Below are positions 36,949 to 48,900 of a stretch of 64,000 nt of DNA, piece by piece. The number at the start of each line of letters is the position of its first letter. The first letter of the stretch is position 1. Position numbers and translations under genes: made by a program. This DNA is from Micromussa lordhowensis (Eukaryota > Cnidaria > Anthozoa > Scleractinia > Lobophylliidae), in NCBI GenBank assembly GCA_964020085.1, contig OZ026595.1, positions 20,176,653 to 20,240,652 on the forward strand, written 5' to 3'. Below the pieces are notes generated by a model. The model was not told the origin of the DNA and ran no database searches. It saw only the letters and a list, made by a program, of their open reading frames with translations.

Positions 36949-39900
36949 GTAAGCAAAACAACAGTTAAAAATAGAACCTTTAAAGCTTGTTTGTTTCTTT
37001 TTTTGTTTGTTTCTTTTTTTGTTTGTTTCTTATTTTGTTTGTTTCTTACGAGTTTAAAAAATGCAAATTACTCTGTCTACCCATCGGGAAAGGCCGTTAC
37101 TCGAGAGCTAACAACCTCTCTGCTTGTCTAAACCCTTAGGTGCCCTTAAACGAATAAGACCATTTATCTCCGAAAGTACCGCTCTTCAAATTTACCAAGC
37201 GTTGATTTTGCCCCATTTTGACTATTGCAGCCCTGTTTGGGATGAACTTAGCGTTACCTTGAGTGACAAACTCCAGAAACTTCAAAATAGGGCTGCTAGG
37301 GTCATTACCAGGTCGAGTTACGACACTAGTGCCAGTATCCTACTAAATAGGCTCAACTGGGACAATCTCTCTACACGAAGGAAAAAGCTTAAGGCGACGT
37401 TGATGCTTAAAATAATTAAAGGACTTTCCCCAGCGTACCTGCAGGATTTATTTAGCATCCGTAGTACACCGTACAACTTAAGAGATTCCGACATTAAGCT
37501 AAACCTACCCAAGCCACGCACGAACTATTACAAACGTGCCTTGGGCTACAGCGGGGCGTTACTATGGAATAGCCTACCTGTAAACTTAAGAAAATCAGAT
37601 TCTCTTGGGTATTTTAAAAGGGAACTCGACAAACTTTACAGTAATTGTCAGTCGGACTCCCACACGGCAATCTTGTAAAACAGTGTTTTATTATATATAT
37701 CTATATATATATTTTTTTTACTGAAGATTTTACCGTGTATAAATAAGTAAAGTATGTATGTATGTATACCCAGATTGATAATATGTAATATGCACAACTT
37801 GTCAAATACTATCCCCTGAAGTGATGTTTAACTCGTGTCCCGTAGATAATCCTTTGTTTACATCGTGATTGTAGGGGAAAATTATGCTGAAGCTGGAGTA
37901 CTCAGCCCCTCCTGGAACCGGTGGTGACAGTGGAGGCGGAGGAGGGGGCGAAGAGGCTGCAGAAGAAGGCGGAGAGGAAGACTATGAAGAGGACGAAGAA
38001 GGCGAGGAAGGGGCTGAAGAAGAAGAGCCTGGCAAACCAGGACAGCCTAAAAGACGGAAAAGAAGGTCAATAGTTGCTTTCGTAGTTAACAAGGAGTAAG
38101 ATGTGTTGATAATGTTATATCGCAACCTTCAACGTTTGTACTGTTGCTAATTTTTTCATTTCTAATCCAGGAAACCAACCCGACGAGGAGGCAGGAAATG
38201 GTCAACTAAAGTTCAAGACTTCCAGGTACATATCTGTTCGTTTCTGAAAATAGTTGCATAGTATGTACACGCCTGTTCTGCAATATAATTGATCAGTTTG
38301 AAATTCAGGTTCGTCATTGGCTCCCCGTTGATGCCCAAAACACTTGAGACTCTTTGTTTACGCCAAATTGGTTGTTTTGATTTCTCTTACAGATCCGTAT
38401 ACGAATCCTTGAAGGTCGCCAGTTGTTAGGCAACAATATCCATCCAGTGGTTCGAGTGACTGTTGCCGGTCAGCGAAGAGAAACAACAGTGAAACGGTCT
38501 ACAAACAAACCGGTTTACAATCAGGTTTGGGCACACGTCCTTGTTCGGACCGACTTAGCTAAGTTCGTATCTGAATTTGTTAGAGAGTTGTATTTCACTC
38601 GTTATATATTTTTTTGAATTTTAATTTTTATAGATATTTAATCGAGGAGAATATTCTTAGTATGGGAATTTAGTTTCCCCCAACTCTGTCACGTCACGTC
38701 TTTGTAATTTTATTTATATTGTACATATATTAGTGTGACAAAGCATTATTAAACTTAAACTTAAACTTTATCTAAACCACGCGGCGTTTTTAGATTTGTT
38801 ATCCAGAGTATGACTGACGCTGCCTTATCATCACATTAAAATGGAAATAATCTCTTACAAAACAGTTTTAATCAACCTCGTTCCCAGAGCTTGAGTTTTA
38901 ATCTCCTCTCTGTGGTACAAATTACAGTTTCCACATCGTGACATTGTGGGTTAGGGTTAGGGTTAGGGGTTAGGGTTAGGGGTTAGGGGTTATCTAAACC
39001 ACGCGGCGTTTTTAGATTTGTTATCCAGAGTATGACTGACGCTGCCTTATCATCACATTAAAATGGAAATAATCTCTTACAAAACAGTTTTAATCAACCT
39101 CGTTCCCAGAGCTTGAGTTTTAATCTCCTCTCTGTGGTACAAATTACAGTTTCCACATCGTGACATTGTGACACTTGAAACTTCCTCTTTCGTTTTAGAC
39201 GTTTTTCTTCAATTTTCACCTATCTGAAGCTGAGCTCTTTGATGATCTGGTTTGTCTCGAGGTCAGTGTAGCTATTGGGATCTATTTGTTTAAAACCGTA
39301 TAGATGATATGCACTTAGCATAAGGGCGGTAATTACTTAATTATTTAATTCTTTAAATCAAACCTAGAGTAGTCTCTAAGCCAATCATACTCGTCCCGGC
39401 CCTTTATGCCCAACTGGAATTGATTTATCATTTTATCAGGCACTATCTACAACTTAGGTTGTTAATCCAACTGCAAGGTGAAGCTAATTTTTCGCAGAGT
39501 GTGACTCTACGGTTTACTCAAAAAGAGTTTAAATGGAGGCGGCTTGGCCAAGCGGTTTAGGGCACTGGATTTATAATTTGGAGATCCCTGGTTCAAATTA
39601 TCCACTCGGCAGCGTTGTGCATATAGCGAACTGGTCAGCCACCCACCAGTTGGGATTCAAAATAGTTTGTTCTATTTGCAATATTTATTTTTTTATTTAG
39701 TGTCCCCAATTAGTACAACAGTGACGAATACATTTGACAATTAAAGTTATATATTTATTTTTATCCGGCGTATTTTGAATCTGAGATTGTCAGTGAACAA
39801 TCAGCGGTAAAGATAGAGGATAACCAGAAAAGCAGGCTTGTAGATTTGGTTGCAAACAGAACTCGTTCAGTGATGCCCGGTAAAGGAAAACCAGAGTATT

Positions 39901-42900
39901 CCCATTCTGAGTTGCTGTGAAAGTCAGAAGAATAATAACTTGTTTGTTACATTTCCATACGCAACAGGTGTTCAACTCCCGAAAGCTGCGTTCGGACTCC
40001 CTTCTTGGCTACTTTGAGGTGAGTTAATTTGCTTAAGTGGGGAACATCGCATCTCCTTTAAAATCTATTTATTACAATTAATATTCAACATCTTTATTTA
40101 ACATTCACAGTGTGACATCGGAAGCATTTCCGTAATGAAAGGTGAGGTGTTGTTTTTAAAAAAAAATGATGTGTGTTTATTCACTAACACTAATCATGTA
40201 TGTTCTTTCTCACATAATTACTTATGCGCTTGTCTGCTTCAGTCATTCATTCATTTAATCAGTCAGTCTGTCAGTTAGTCAGTCAATCCTCTTTAAAATA
40301 CATCTGAGAATCAGACTGATCATAACGCTATTTCACAGGTCATTCGTTTGTCCGTAAGTGGGTTTTACTTTCTGGACCAGCGGACAAAGATGAAGATGAG
40401 GTTTGATATTTCATATCTTGAGCATGTTTCATATCTTTAGCATATTCTTGTTATAGAATGATATCATTTGCTGAACTGTAGTTTCACTTAGTATATCTTG
40501 TCATGATCAAGTATACATATCAAATAGAAAGTGGTCGTCAACCTAAAGTTAAACACGTGAAACTAAGCAATTTCTCACGGAGATTTTAATGGAGTTTTAT
40601 TTTTGTTGACGTAACAGGAGGAGGGAGGAAAATCCAAGAAAACGCGTGGTGGAGAAACACCGGCTGTAAGTACAAGTAACCTTGCACATCAACTGCATTT
40701 TCTCTTCCATTCACAGTCTTGAATCCAGTTACACAATCTTCTTTCTGTGCTTCATTTCTAGGGTTACTTGAAAGTCACCGCCATGGTTCTTGGTCCTGGA
40801 GACCAGCCACCGGTATGTACTGAGTAGGTCATTTCCGAATTACCTTTAGCCTCTTCCTCAAAGCGAGTCTTGGCGCCCATCCTTTCATATCAACATGAGA
40901 TTTCAGTCACACGCAAGTTAAACTCATTTTCATACGAATGGTTGTCCACTAGTCTTAAGGCAACTCAGAAATGGGCTATTAAGTTTATTGTGGTTTACAC
41001 CAAGTAAGCACGCCAAGGTTTACATGCACCAAGTGCATTTTTAATGAGAGTAATAGTTCTCGTAGGTACAATAAATTATTTACCTTTGAGTATTGAACTT
41101 GCTTTACATGGTGGTAAAATATCACCTGCATTCATTGATTCCGTAGGCTGCAGCAAAAGCAGAACCCAAAGACCAAGAAGATGACATCGAGTCGTAAGTA
41201 TCGAACATTCGACTTCATCGGTCACACTCGTCTCGCACTCGAATCAAATCTGGCGATGAATCCGACTGGTGGCAAACAAATCGGCCAGTGCAATACAATA
41301 AGCCATGTTCGTTTTCTCGTTTTGGAATGAAATTAGCTTGAAATGGAGGCTCGTGCGGAGGAATATCAAAAAAAGAAATCATTATCATGATTTGGATTTG
41401 AAAAGACTCCCTGCATTAGCCTCACTTGCAAGCTTGTTCCAGTCCAATACCGAGAATACGGAAATGGCCTATTACCGTGGAATCCCGATTTGTTGAACCC
41501 TGTATTTTTCAAAGAACCAAAAGTTGTTTCTCTCCCCCCCCCCCCCCCGCCAGTCGAACACTAGTGTAATTTTACCCCCCATCTCTCGAACCACTCAATT
41601 TTTCAAACCATTTTTTACCACTAGAGCAATTGTTTCTGTACCATGTTAAATTTGTGTTTTCCTGTTTGGTTTCAGAAACCTCTTGATGCCGTTGGGTGTA
41701 ACGCGACAGTCAGCCGTCTTCACGCTCAAAGTTTACCACGCAGAAGACCTTCCACAAAGTGAGTGGGGCTCTCATACATTTTCAGTGATGGAGGAGCAGA
41801 TGCGTCTTGTTGCAGATCATCTTACCTTCTTTGCTAAGGTGTTGGTGCAAAGAAGCTCTTGCAGCTCGACAATCCTACCGCAAAGAAATTCTTGCAGTTT
41901 CAAATTGAAAACGCGAGCGTCTTCTTGTTAACTTAACGCGTCTATTAACGTTGCAGTACTTTTTTTGTCTGCAAAACTACTCTGTAGGTTTACTGACAAA
42001 GCTCTCACTTTATTTTTCTTTTGTTTAGTGGATACTGGAATTGGACGAAGCTTCAAGAAATTCTTCAGCTTCTTTTCAAGCGATGACAAAGAGGTTAGGC
42101 GAAACAATAGGTTAATTTTCTCCCTTTCTTTTTCATACTTCCAAAAGATGACGATTTTTTCTGGCTTTCTCTTGCTTGTTTAGCATCCCCGTTTAGAACC
42201 CCTCGGACATGCTCCGATCGGAGTTGACAGTGTCGTAAACATGTACTTCGTCTGTCTGCTTGCCTGTCTGCCTGCCTGTCTGCCTGTCTACACATGTAGT
42301 TCTGTTGTGCCACCCGCCTGCCCGCACGTTGGTATGTCTTATAGTACATATGTTACTGCTATTCAATAAAAGAAAACGGCTTTTTTGTTACAGGACGAAG
42401 AATCCAAAGGAAAGAAAGGCCTTGTAGATCCGTACATGGAATTCAGCTTTTGTGGAAAGAAGGTAGTGGAATTGCATATTTTGTGTTTTCTTAGCTACCC
42501 CACATCTAGGTAGAGTTGGAACTGGACATGACTATCCGTGAAGTTCCAAATTCCAATCTCTTATTCTTATTATATTTAACCACTTTTCACTTCCTTTGGG
42601 CTTCTTTAGTAGTTTAAGATGATTAAATACACCATTCCGAATTTGTATGTATTTTTTCTCTCCTCAGGCAACAACGTCCACCAAATACCACGACAGTAAC
42701 CCAGAATTTAAACAGTTTCTCAAGATTCCTCTGATGGTAATTTAAGTCGCCTTTATTTCAAACCTCAGTGTCTTAATCGATGTTCCGTTTTTATTCCCCT
42801 TGGTACGATTTTTTCCCTGTTAGGGCAAAAGACGGTTATTGCTCTAACAACGATAACAGCGACGACAAACAACAACAACAAAAAGACAACAAAAAGGGAA

Positions 42901-45900
42901 TAAAAGCCACAACAGAAAAGAAACACACCCACATAAAACAATTATTTCAAAACAACTTCATCTTGTACAGCTGAAACGATTCTTTATTGATCATTGAGGT
43001 CTCGGGGAGCTGAGACTATGGGCAAGAGAAAACACCAAGCTGTTTGAATTTTTTCCACGCAGTAATAGTTGCACTCATGGAACAGGCTAACTAACAGCAA
43101 TTCTAGGATAGGATTTGTTTTATAAAAATCAAGTAACTACAACTTATTCACGTTCTCGTACACGACACGAAAACGTTTGCAGGTTTTTTAAAATCTGTTT
43201 AGAAATCCTACGATAAACTTAACCTCGGAAAACGTTAAATGATAAAATTTTGCATCAGTCAATCAGCGAGAGTAACAAATTATAATCTTATGCATCAAAG
43301 TTGAACTGTCGAACATAACAATTGCAATCGATGACTGACCTCGATTGTTTTTTGGTTCCCGTTCCCGTCCATCGTTTTACTCTCTCCCTACTTTGTCTCC
43401 ATTACCTGTTTCTTAACGGTTTTCCATGTTGAATAAGTCCAAGATTATAAAATATTTTCTGCATCTCTTTCAAATTGACTCAGTGTTTTTTTTCTTCAGC
43501 TCCCTTCAATGTGCGAGAGAATCAAGCTACAGATGTTTGACTGGTAAGTTTAAAAAGTATAATGTGCTTCGAATACCTTCTCTTTTCTTGTTAAGTGAAT
43601 CGAGATGAATTTAAAACGAAGCTGTTTTTCTTTCTGTTGTTATTCTGTTTTTTAGTCCTATTTTGGTGAAACAAATATTCGTTATTTTTCAGGGACCGAG
43701 GTTCTTCAGATGACTGTATTGGTACAGCGTTCATCAGCTTGTCTGCGATCGCTGGACAAGGAGACTCAAGCGAAGGTAAGTCTAAGGGCGTCGTGTTGCC
43801 ATATCACAAGACGGTTGTCCCCTTTTTAAATGGTTCAATGAAAAACATGAATCAACTGGCTTTATTTGCAGGATTTCTGCCCCAGTTCGGTCCATGCTTT
43901 GTCAATTTCTATGGTTCCACCAGGGAGTTCACAAATCTTCCAGACGAACACGATGACTTAAATAAAGGAATTGTAAGTATGCGGTCAGATGGGGGGAGCA
44001 AAGTGTATTCTGCCTTGTAGTTGTCGAACGCGAACACTATGACAAAAAGAATGTACCTTTGCACAACTTTATTTTCTCAACTTGTTTCTGATTCGTGATT
44101 ACTTCTCTAAACGGTTTACAGTATGCTTAACATCTTCATTAAATCCATGCAAGTTATCAATTTTAAGTAAATGCCTTTATTAACACAGCAGTTTCAGAAT
44201 TTGTTATCGAAGTACATACAATGTTATTATATTTGCTTTTTTGCGATTTCAATGGTGAAGTGCTCCAACATTATTGGACAAATGATCTAGAAAACATAGT
44301 TTGTAAAATCTCAAGATTGACTCTTGACTTAAAAACGTTTGATTGACTGACTCATCAGTTTAGTAGAAAACGCACTCGTGTTACAATCGCCAAAGCCACT
44401 TAAAAGAGCTCGGTCACGATATTTTGAGTTATTTTGGCCACGGTAAGAAATTGCCTTTAAATGGAAGGGAACATTAAAATAATAGTTTACTAAGATACGA
44501 AAGCACCAAAGAGATGATAATAAACCACAAAGAAACAAGGATGGTTAAGGATGGAGAAGATTGACACGGATTACAAAAGAAAATTTGAAAAATTTAGGCT
44601 TACTTTTCAAGGTGGGCAAACCGTGACGTAACGCATTTATTAACTTCAATGCTCTTCTTTCCTTAGGGAGAAGGCGTGGCATATCGTGGACGTGTTCTGG
44701 TAGAGTTGAACACGACTCTGAACGAAGACATCAAGGCACCGATGGGCGTGTTAGCAAATGAAGACATCATTAGTGCTCAAGTCAGTTAGAGATATTAAAA
44801 AGATACCTGCGACATAAACTCTCCTAGTTGTTAAAGAACAGTGACTTTGAAACTCCAAGACACGCCTAACTCCAACTACAACCACATGTACCATCATCAT
44901 CATTTGATCATCAAAGCTTTTTAATAAGATTTATTATAGCGTAATGTGCATTGGTACATGGACCTCAATCGCCCTTACCTCAATCATTCCTTAATTTTAA
45001 AACTCACTGATACCAGAGTAGAATGAAATCTAAAGTGGACGAGATTTTGATTAGTGTAGTACTCCCTGGTTTTTTGTTACCATAAGGCCGAGATTAAATT
45101 TCTCACAAACGTACGGCTTCTTTGATGATTTCTACTTTACTTTTTCAGTACACTTTTAACATGTCAGACTGTTAAAAAACGTACATTCTTCGCGAAGTAT
45201 GGTTGATGATGAGTCGGCTTTTATCTTTTTTAGCCATTCCTAAGACGTGAAAAGTACAAGCTGTTTGTCTGTTTCTATGAGGCACTTATGGTCTCTGAAA
45301 CTGACGGACCAATCGAATTTGAAGTTAGCATTGGTAAGTATTGCATACAACTAAAACTATACATTGAGAATAGAAATATTGCTATTGTCATTGTTGCAAC
45401 TAAGCAAGCAAGCAAGTAATTTATCTCAATGGCTTCTCTTAACCCTAAAGTGAAATGGTCAAGAGAGGGAGATATGATAGGTTTCTGAATTTCTAGAAAA
45501 GGAGTCGTCTGCTGGAACCACTCAGTTTTTGTGATTTGCTTTCCATTTTATTTACGCTGAACAACAGTAAACATAAATAGAATTAACTAGCTGCAGTCAT
45601 AAACGTTTAAACCAAAGGTAGTAAAACCAATTCTTTTCACTTGTTTTGTGTTGACGCAGAAAAAAGCAAGCTATTGGCTAAATGTAGACTTCAACGCTTC
45701 TGAATTCTTTAAACGGTGCAACTTTCTGTTCTCGCGAATCTTTTCCTTTCAGTAGACTATGCTTTGGAACCAACTCCCTAGTGAAGCAAAACTAGCGGAA
45801 TCGATACACTCATTTAATAAATATATCAAAACGTAATTGGCTCATTGGGTCATGTCATGCCACACGTACTTAGTTTTCAAATGTACTTAGTTTGCTCTAG

Positions 45901-48900
45901 TTGAAATTTTGTAGTTTTAGATTTACTATATTATTAGTCATGTACTTAGGTTATAATATGTACTTAGTTCATAATAGTTGAATTTTTTATGACTTTAGAC
46001 CTAATTAATCTTGTATTATTAGCTTTAGTGTCTTTTATATCTGTACAAACACGCCCCCCCCCCCCCCCCCCCCCCCAATGGAAACCAGCTGAGTGTTGTT
46101 GGGGCTAGCGTGTTTCCTTGATTTAAATAAAGTATACCGTACAATACCATACCATACTATTCAAGGTTGGCATATAAGTGTGTTTAAAGCTTATTTCACT
46201 CTCAAATCAAACAGGAAACAATGGAAATAAGTTTGATGAATCAGTAGCTCCGTGTAACACTCCTTCTTGCAATGCTGTGTATGACGGCTGCCACTATTAC
46301 TACCTCCCGTGGGCTAAGGATAAGCCCTGTGTGTGCGTGGAATGCTCCTGGGAAGACATCGCCTTCAGACTTGAGCCCGTGAACATCCTGAACAGATTGG
46401 GGGAGCGGTTGGTAAGTTATAAAGCATTCGAGGGTTGACACGTGTTGTTACTTAGTGAATAATAGATGAGGAAAAAGTCGGTGATATTTCTCTCAGTTGA
46501 TATTTGAAAAGTTACAAAAATAAGTTGCACAGTTAAGAGAGAAAAAGTGTTCAAAGCCTTAATTGCGTAGGAGTTTGGTGTTGACCGATGACCACGTACC
46601 GCTTAAATTTGATTTACCGTGATAACAATCAGCACTTGATCTCAGATCGAGCCTTTTTCGTACAATGGACTCATCATGGATTCTAGCCTTTTTACAGTTA
46701 CAGTGGTATCACTGTACGTTACTTAGTTTAATATTTCGTGCCTCGATCGATCGCGTGTTTCAATGCTAATACACTGTATGGGTGACGCCGCCACTCCGTT
46801 TTTCCTAACGTAGAAGGGGTGAAACATCTGTGTTTTTACTGTTATTTATGATCTTTTATTGAGTACTGGTGTTCATTTGAAAACCATTCAAGGATGTAAT
46901 CGTTCGAATTTGTTTCAATTTAGCGAGAATCTTTATCTCGACTCAAGCAAGCGGCTGAACTGTCTGAAGTTAGTGATGACCCGAAACTGAAAGACATGCT
47001 GTCTTCTCTGTTCGACAATCTTGTCAGAGACTGCAGGTATATTAAAAGTATGATAAGTGGAATGTGTTGCGTATAAATAAACAATAGCCTCCATTTGGCG
47101 CGGGACATTATTTGTTCCGAGAAGTGAAAAATTTTCCGAGAGCATAGCTCAAGGAAAGCTGTGAGCTTTGAGGAACAGATAATCTCTAAGGACAAAATAT
47201 CCGAGCATATTTTCTTTCCAAATGGAGACTATTGTGTTTGTTATCCTTCAAATATTTTTCGCAACACGCGCGGTTTGGAAAATTTGGGAATATCACTCAT
47301 ATTCCCAATTTTAGCTAGAGAATATTCAGTCTCGTGACGCGTTTAAATCAATCGCGTGGGAGCGAAAATATTTGATGGATTATAATGAAAAATAGACTTT
47401 CCAAGGAAACGGAGAGAACGATCAGAACAGGAAGTTATTTGAAGATTTTATACTATCAAAGTGTCGTGTTACCAAATGTCCTTCCCCCCCACCCCCCGTT
47501 ACGAAAAAAAAATATACAAGACGAATTCGAATAAGTCAGTTAAATTGTGTAACTGCATGCTGTGCTCTTATTTCTAGAAACGAATTGTCTCGTTTTGAAA
47601 ATGAGATTCCGAAGCTTCCTGGAAAAAGAAATCAACTGGACATGAAGCTGAACCAAATGAGAGTTGACGAATTTGTAAGTGTGCAACACTGATTATCAAT
47701 TTAGTAACCATATGGTTCATCAATCATGACGCGCACTATGTGAGTTTACAAAGAAAGAAAGCTAAAACTATACAGACTAGAACTTACGAACGTCGCAGAA
47801 CAGGGCAATGTGTTAGCGGTTGCGTTTGACGTGTCTTGCAGTCATTGGGATTACTGAAGAAAGCCTTTCTATAAGAAATGCTGCTGCAAAGTATGTATGT
47901 TTCGGCCGCCCCGACGGACGGCGTTAGTGTTAACGAACAAGTGTTCGCCGGAATTTTCTTAGTAAAAAATTGATGCGTTCCTTTGTTTTGCAGCAATTCA
48001 TGCTAGATGATATCGGTGCGCTGCAGTGGAAGTTAGCACCGCCATTAGAGGGTGAAGAGGAAAAGGATGAAGTGGAAATCAACGAAATGTTGGCCGAGAT
48101 TGAGAGTTACGCTCAGAGAATTGAAGACTTGGCCATTGAGGTAATATTTGACAAAAGTTACTTCGTCTCTTTGCATTGATGTTTGAGAAGTACAAGGACG
48201 AAACGATCAGGGAGAGCCAACTTGATATATAGATGATATTAGACGGCGAGTGGTTGAGGCGAAAGAGCGCACGAGCAAGTTAAATATTGTTTTTAACACT
48301 AGAAAGGCACCGTGTAATTTTTTTTTTTTAATATATAGACAAACTGACTGTTTACCCAAACAACCGCGAAAAAGCGGGAAATGATGGTATCGATATCTTC
48401 ACTAATAAAGATATGGAAAATACGCCATTCGGGTCGCGGATGTAGTTTCGTATGAATTTTACGAGTAGTGTATTTTCCAGTACAGTAAGCATGTACATAA
48501 GCATCGATATATCTATCGGCATATGCATCGGGATAAAGTCTGCAACTTGTCCATCGTCACCATTTTACTGGGAAACTGACGTTTCGAGTGTAATCCATTG
48601 TAGATAACTTGTTTATTGCCTTCGATTAGTTGAGCTGGGCAGCTGCGCAAAAAAACAGCGAGCGGCAAAATAGCAGTGGAGTGTAACGCTGTGTTCTGTG
48701 TTCCCGTACCAACGGAATAATTTTTTTCTCCATCGAATTTTTGCTCTCGCCCCAGTTTTCGCGTGACCACTGAGCAGACGGGCAACTCTCCGCTCGCACG
48801 GACGGTCTTCCATCGATAACCCTTCCCCACCCCCCCCCCCCCTCCCACGCATCTCCTATTTTGTTCCATCGTAATCCAGTTTTCGCGCTGCTCTCCTACT

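Noticed and set aside
38066..38100. Read-through of ferlin-R exon 5 to the TAA at 38098
   Set aside because: The extension [10 protein letters not shown] is unlike any ferlin, and splicing at 38065 joins in frame to a conserved exon, so a short isoform is possible but unsupported.
38949..38990. A true chromosome end
   Set aside because: TTAGGG repeats are only 42 bases long and lie within an intron of a gene that continues on both sides.
39536..39615. A functional tRNA gene
   Set aside because: A- and B-box-like blocks are present but the acceptor and anticodon arms do not pair convincingly, and SINE-like sequence follows.
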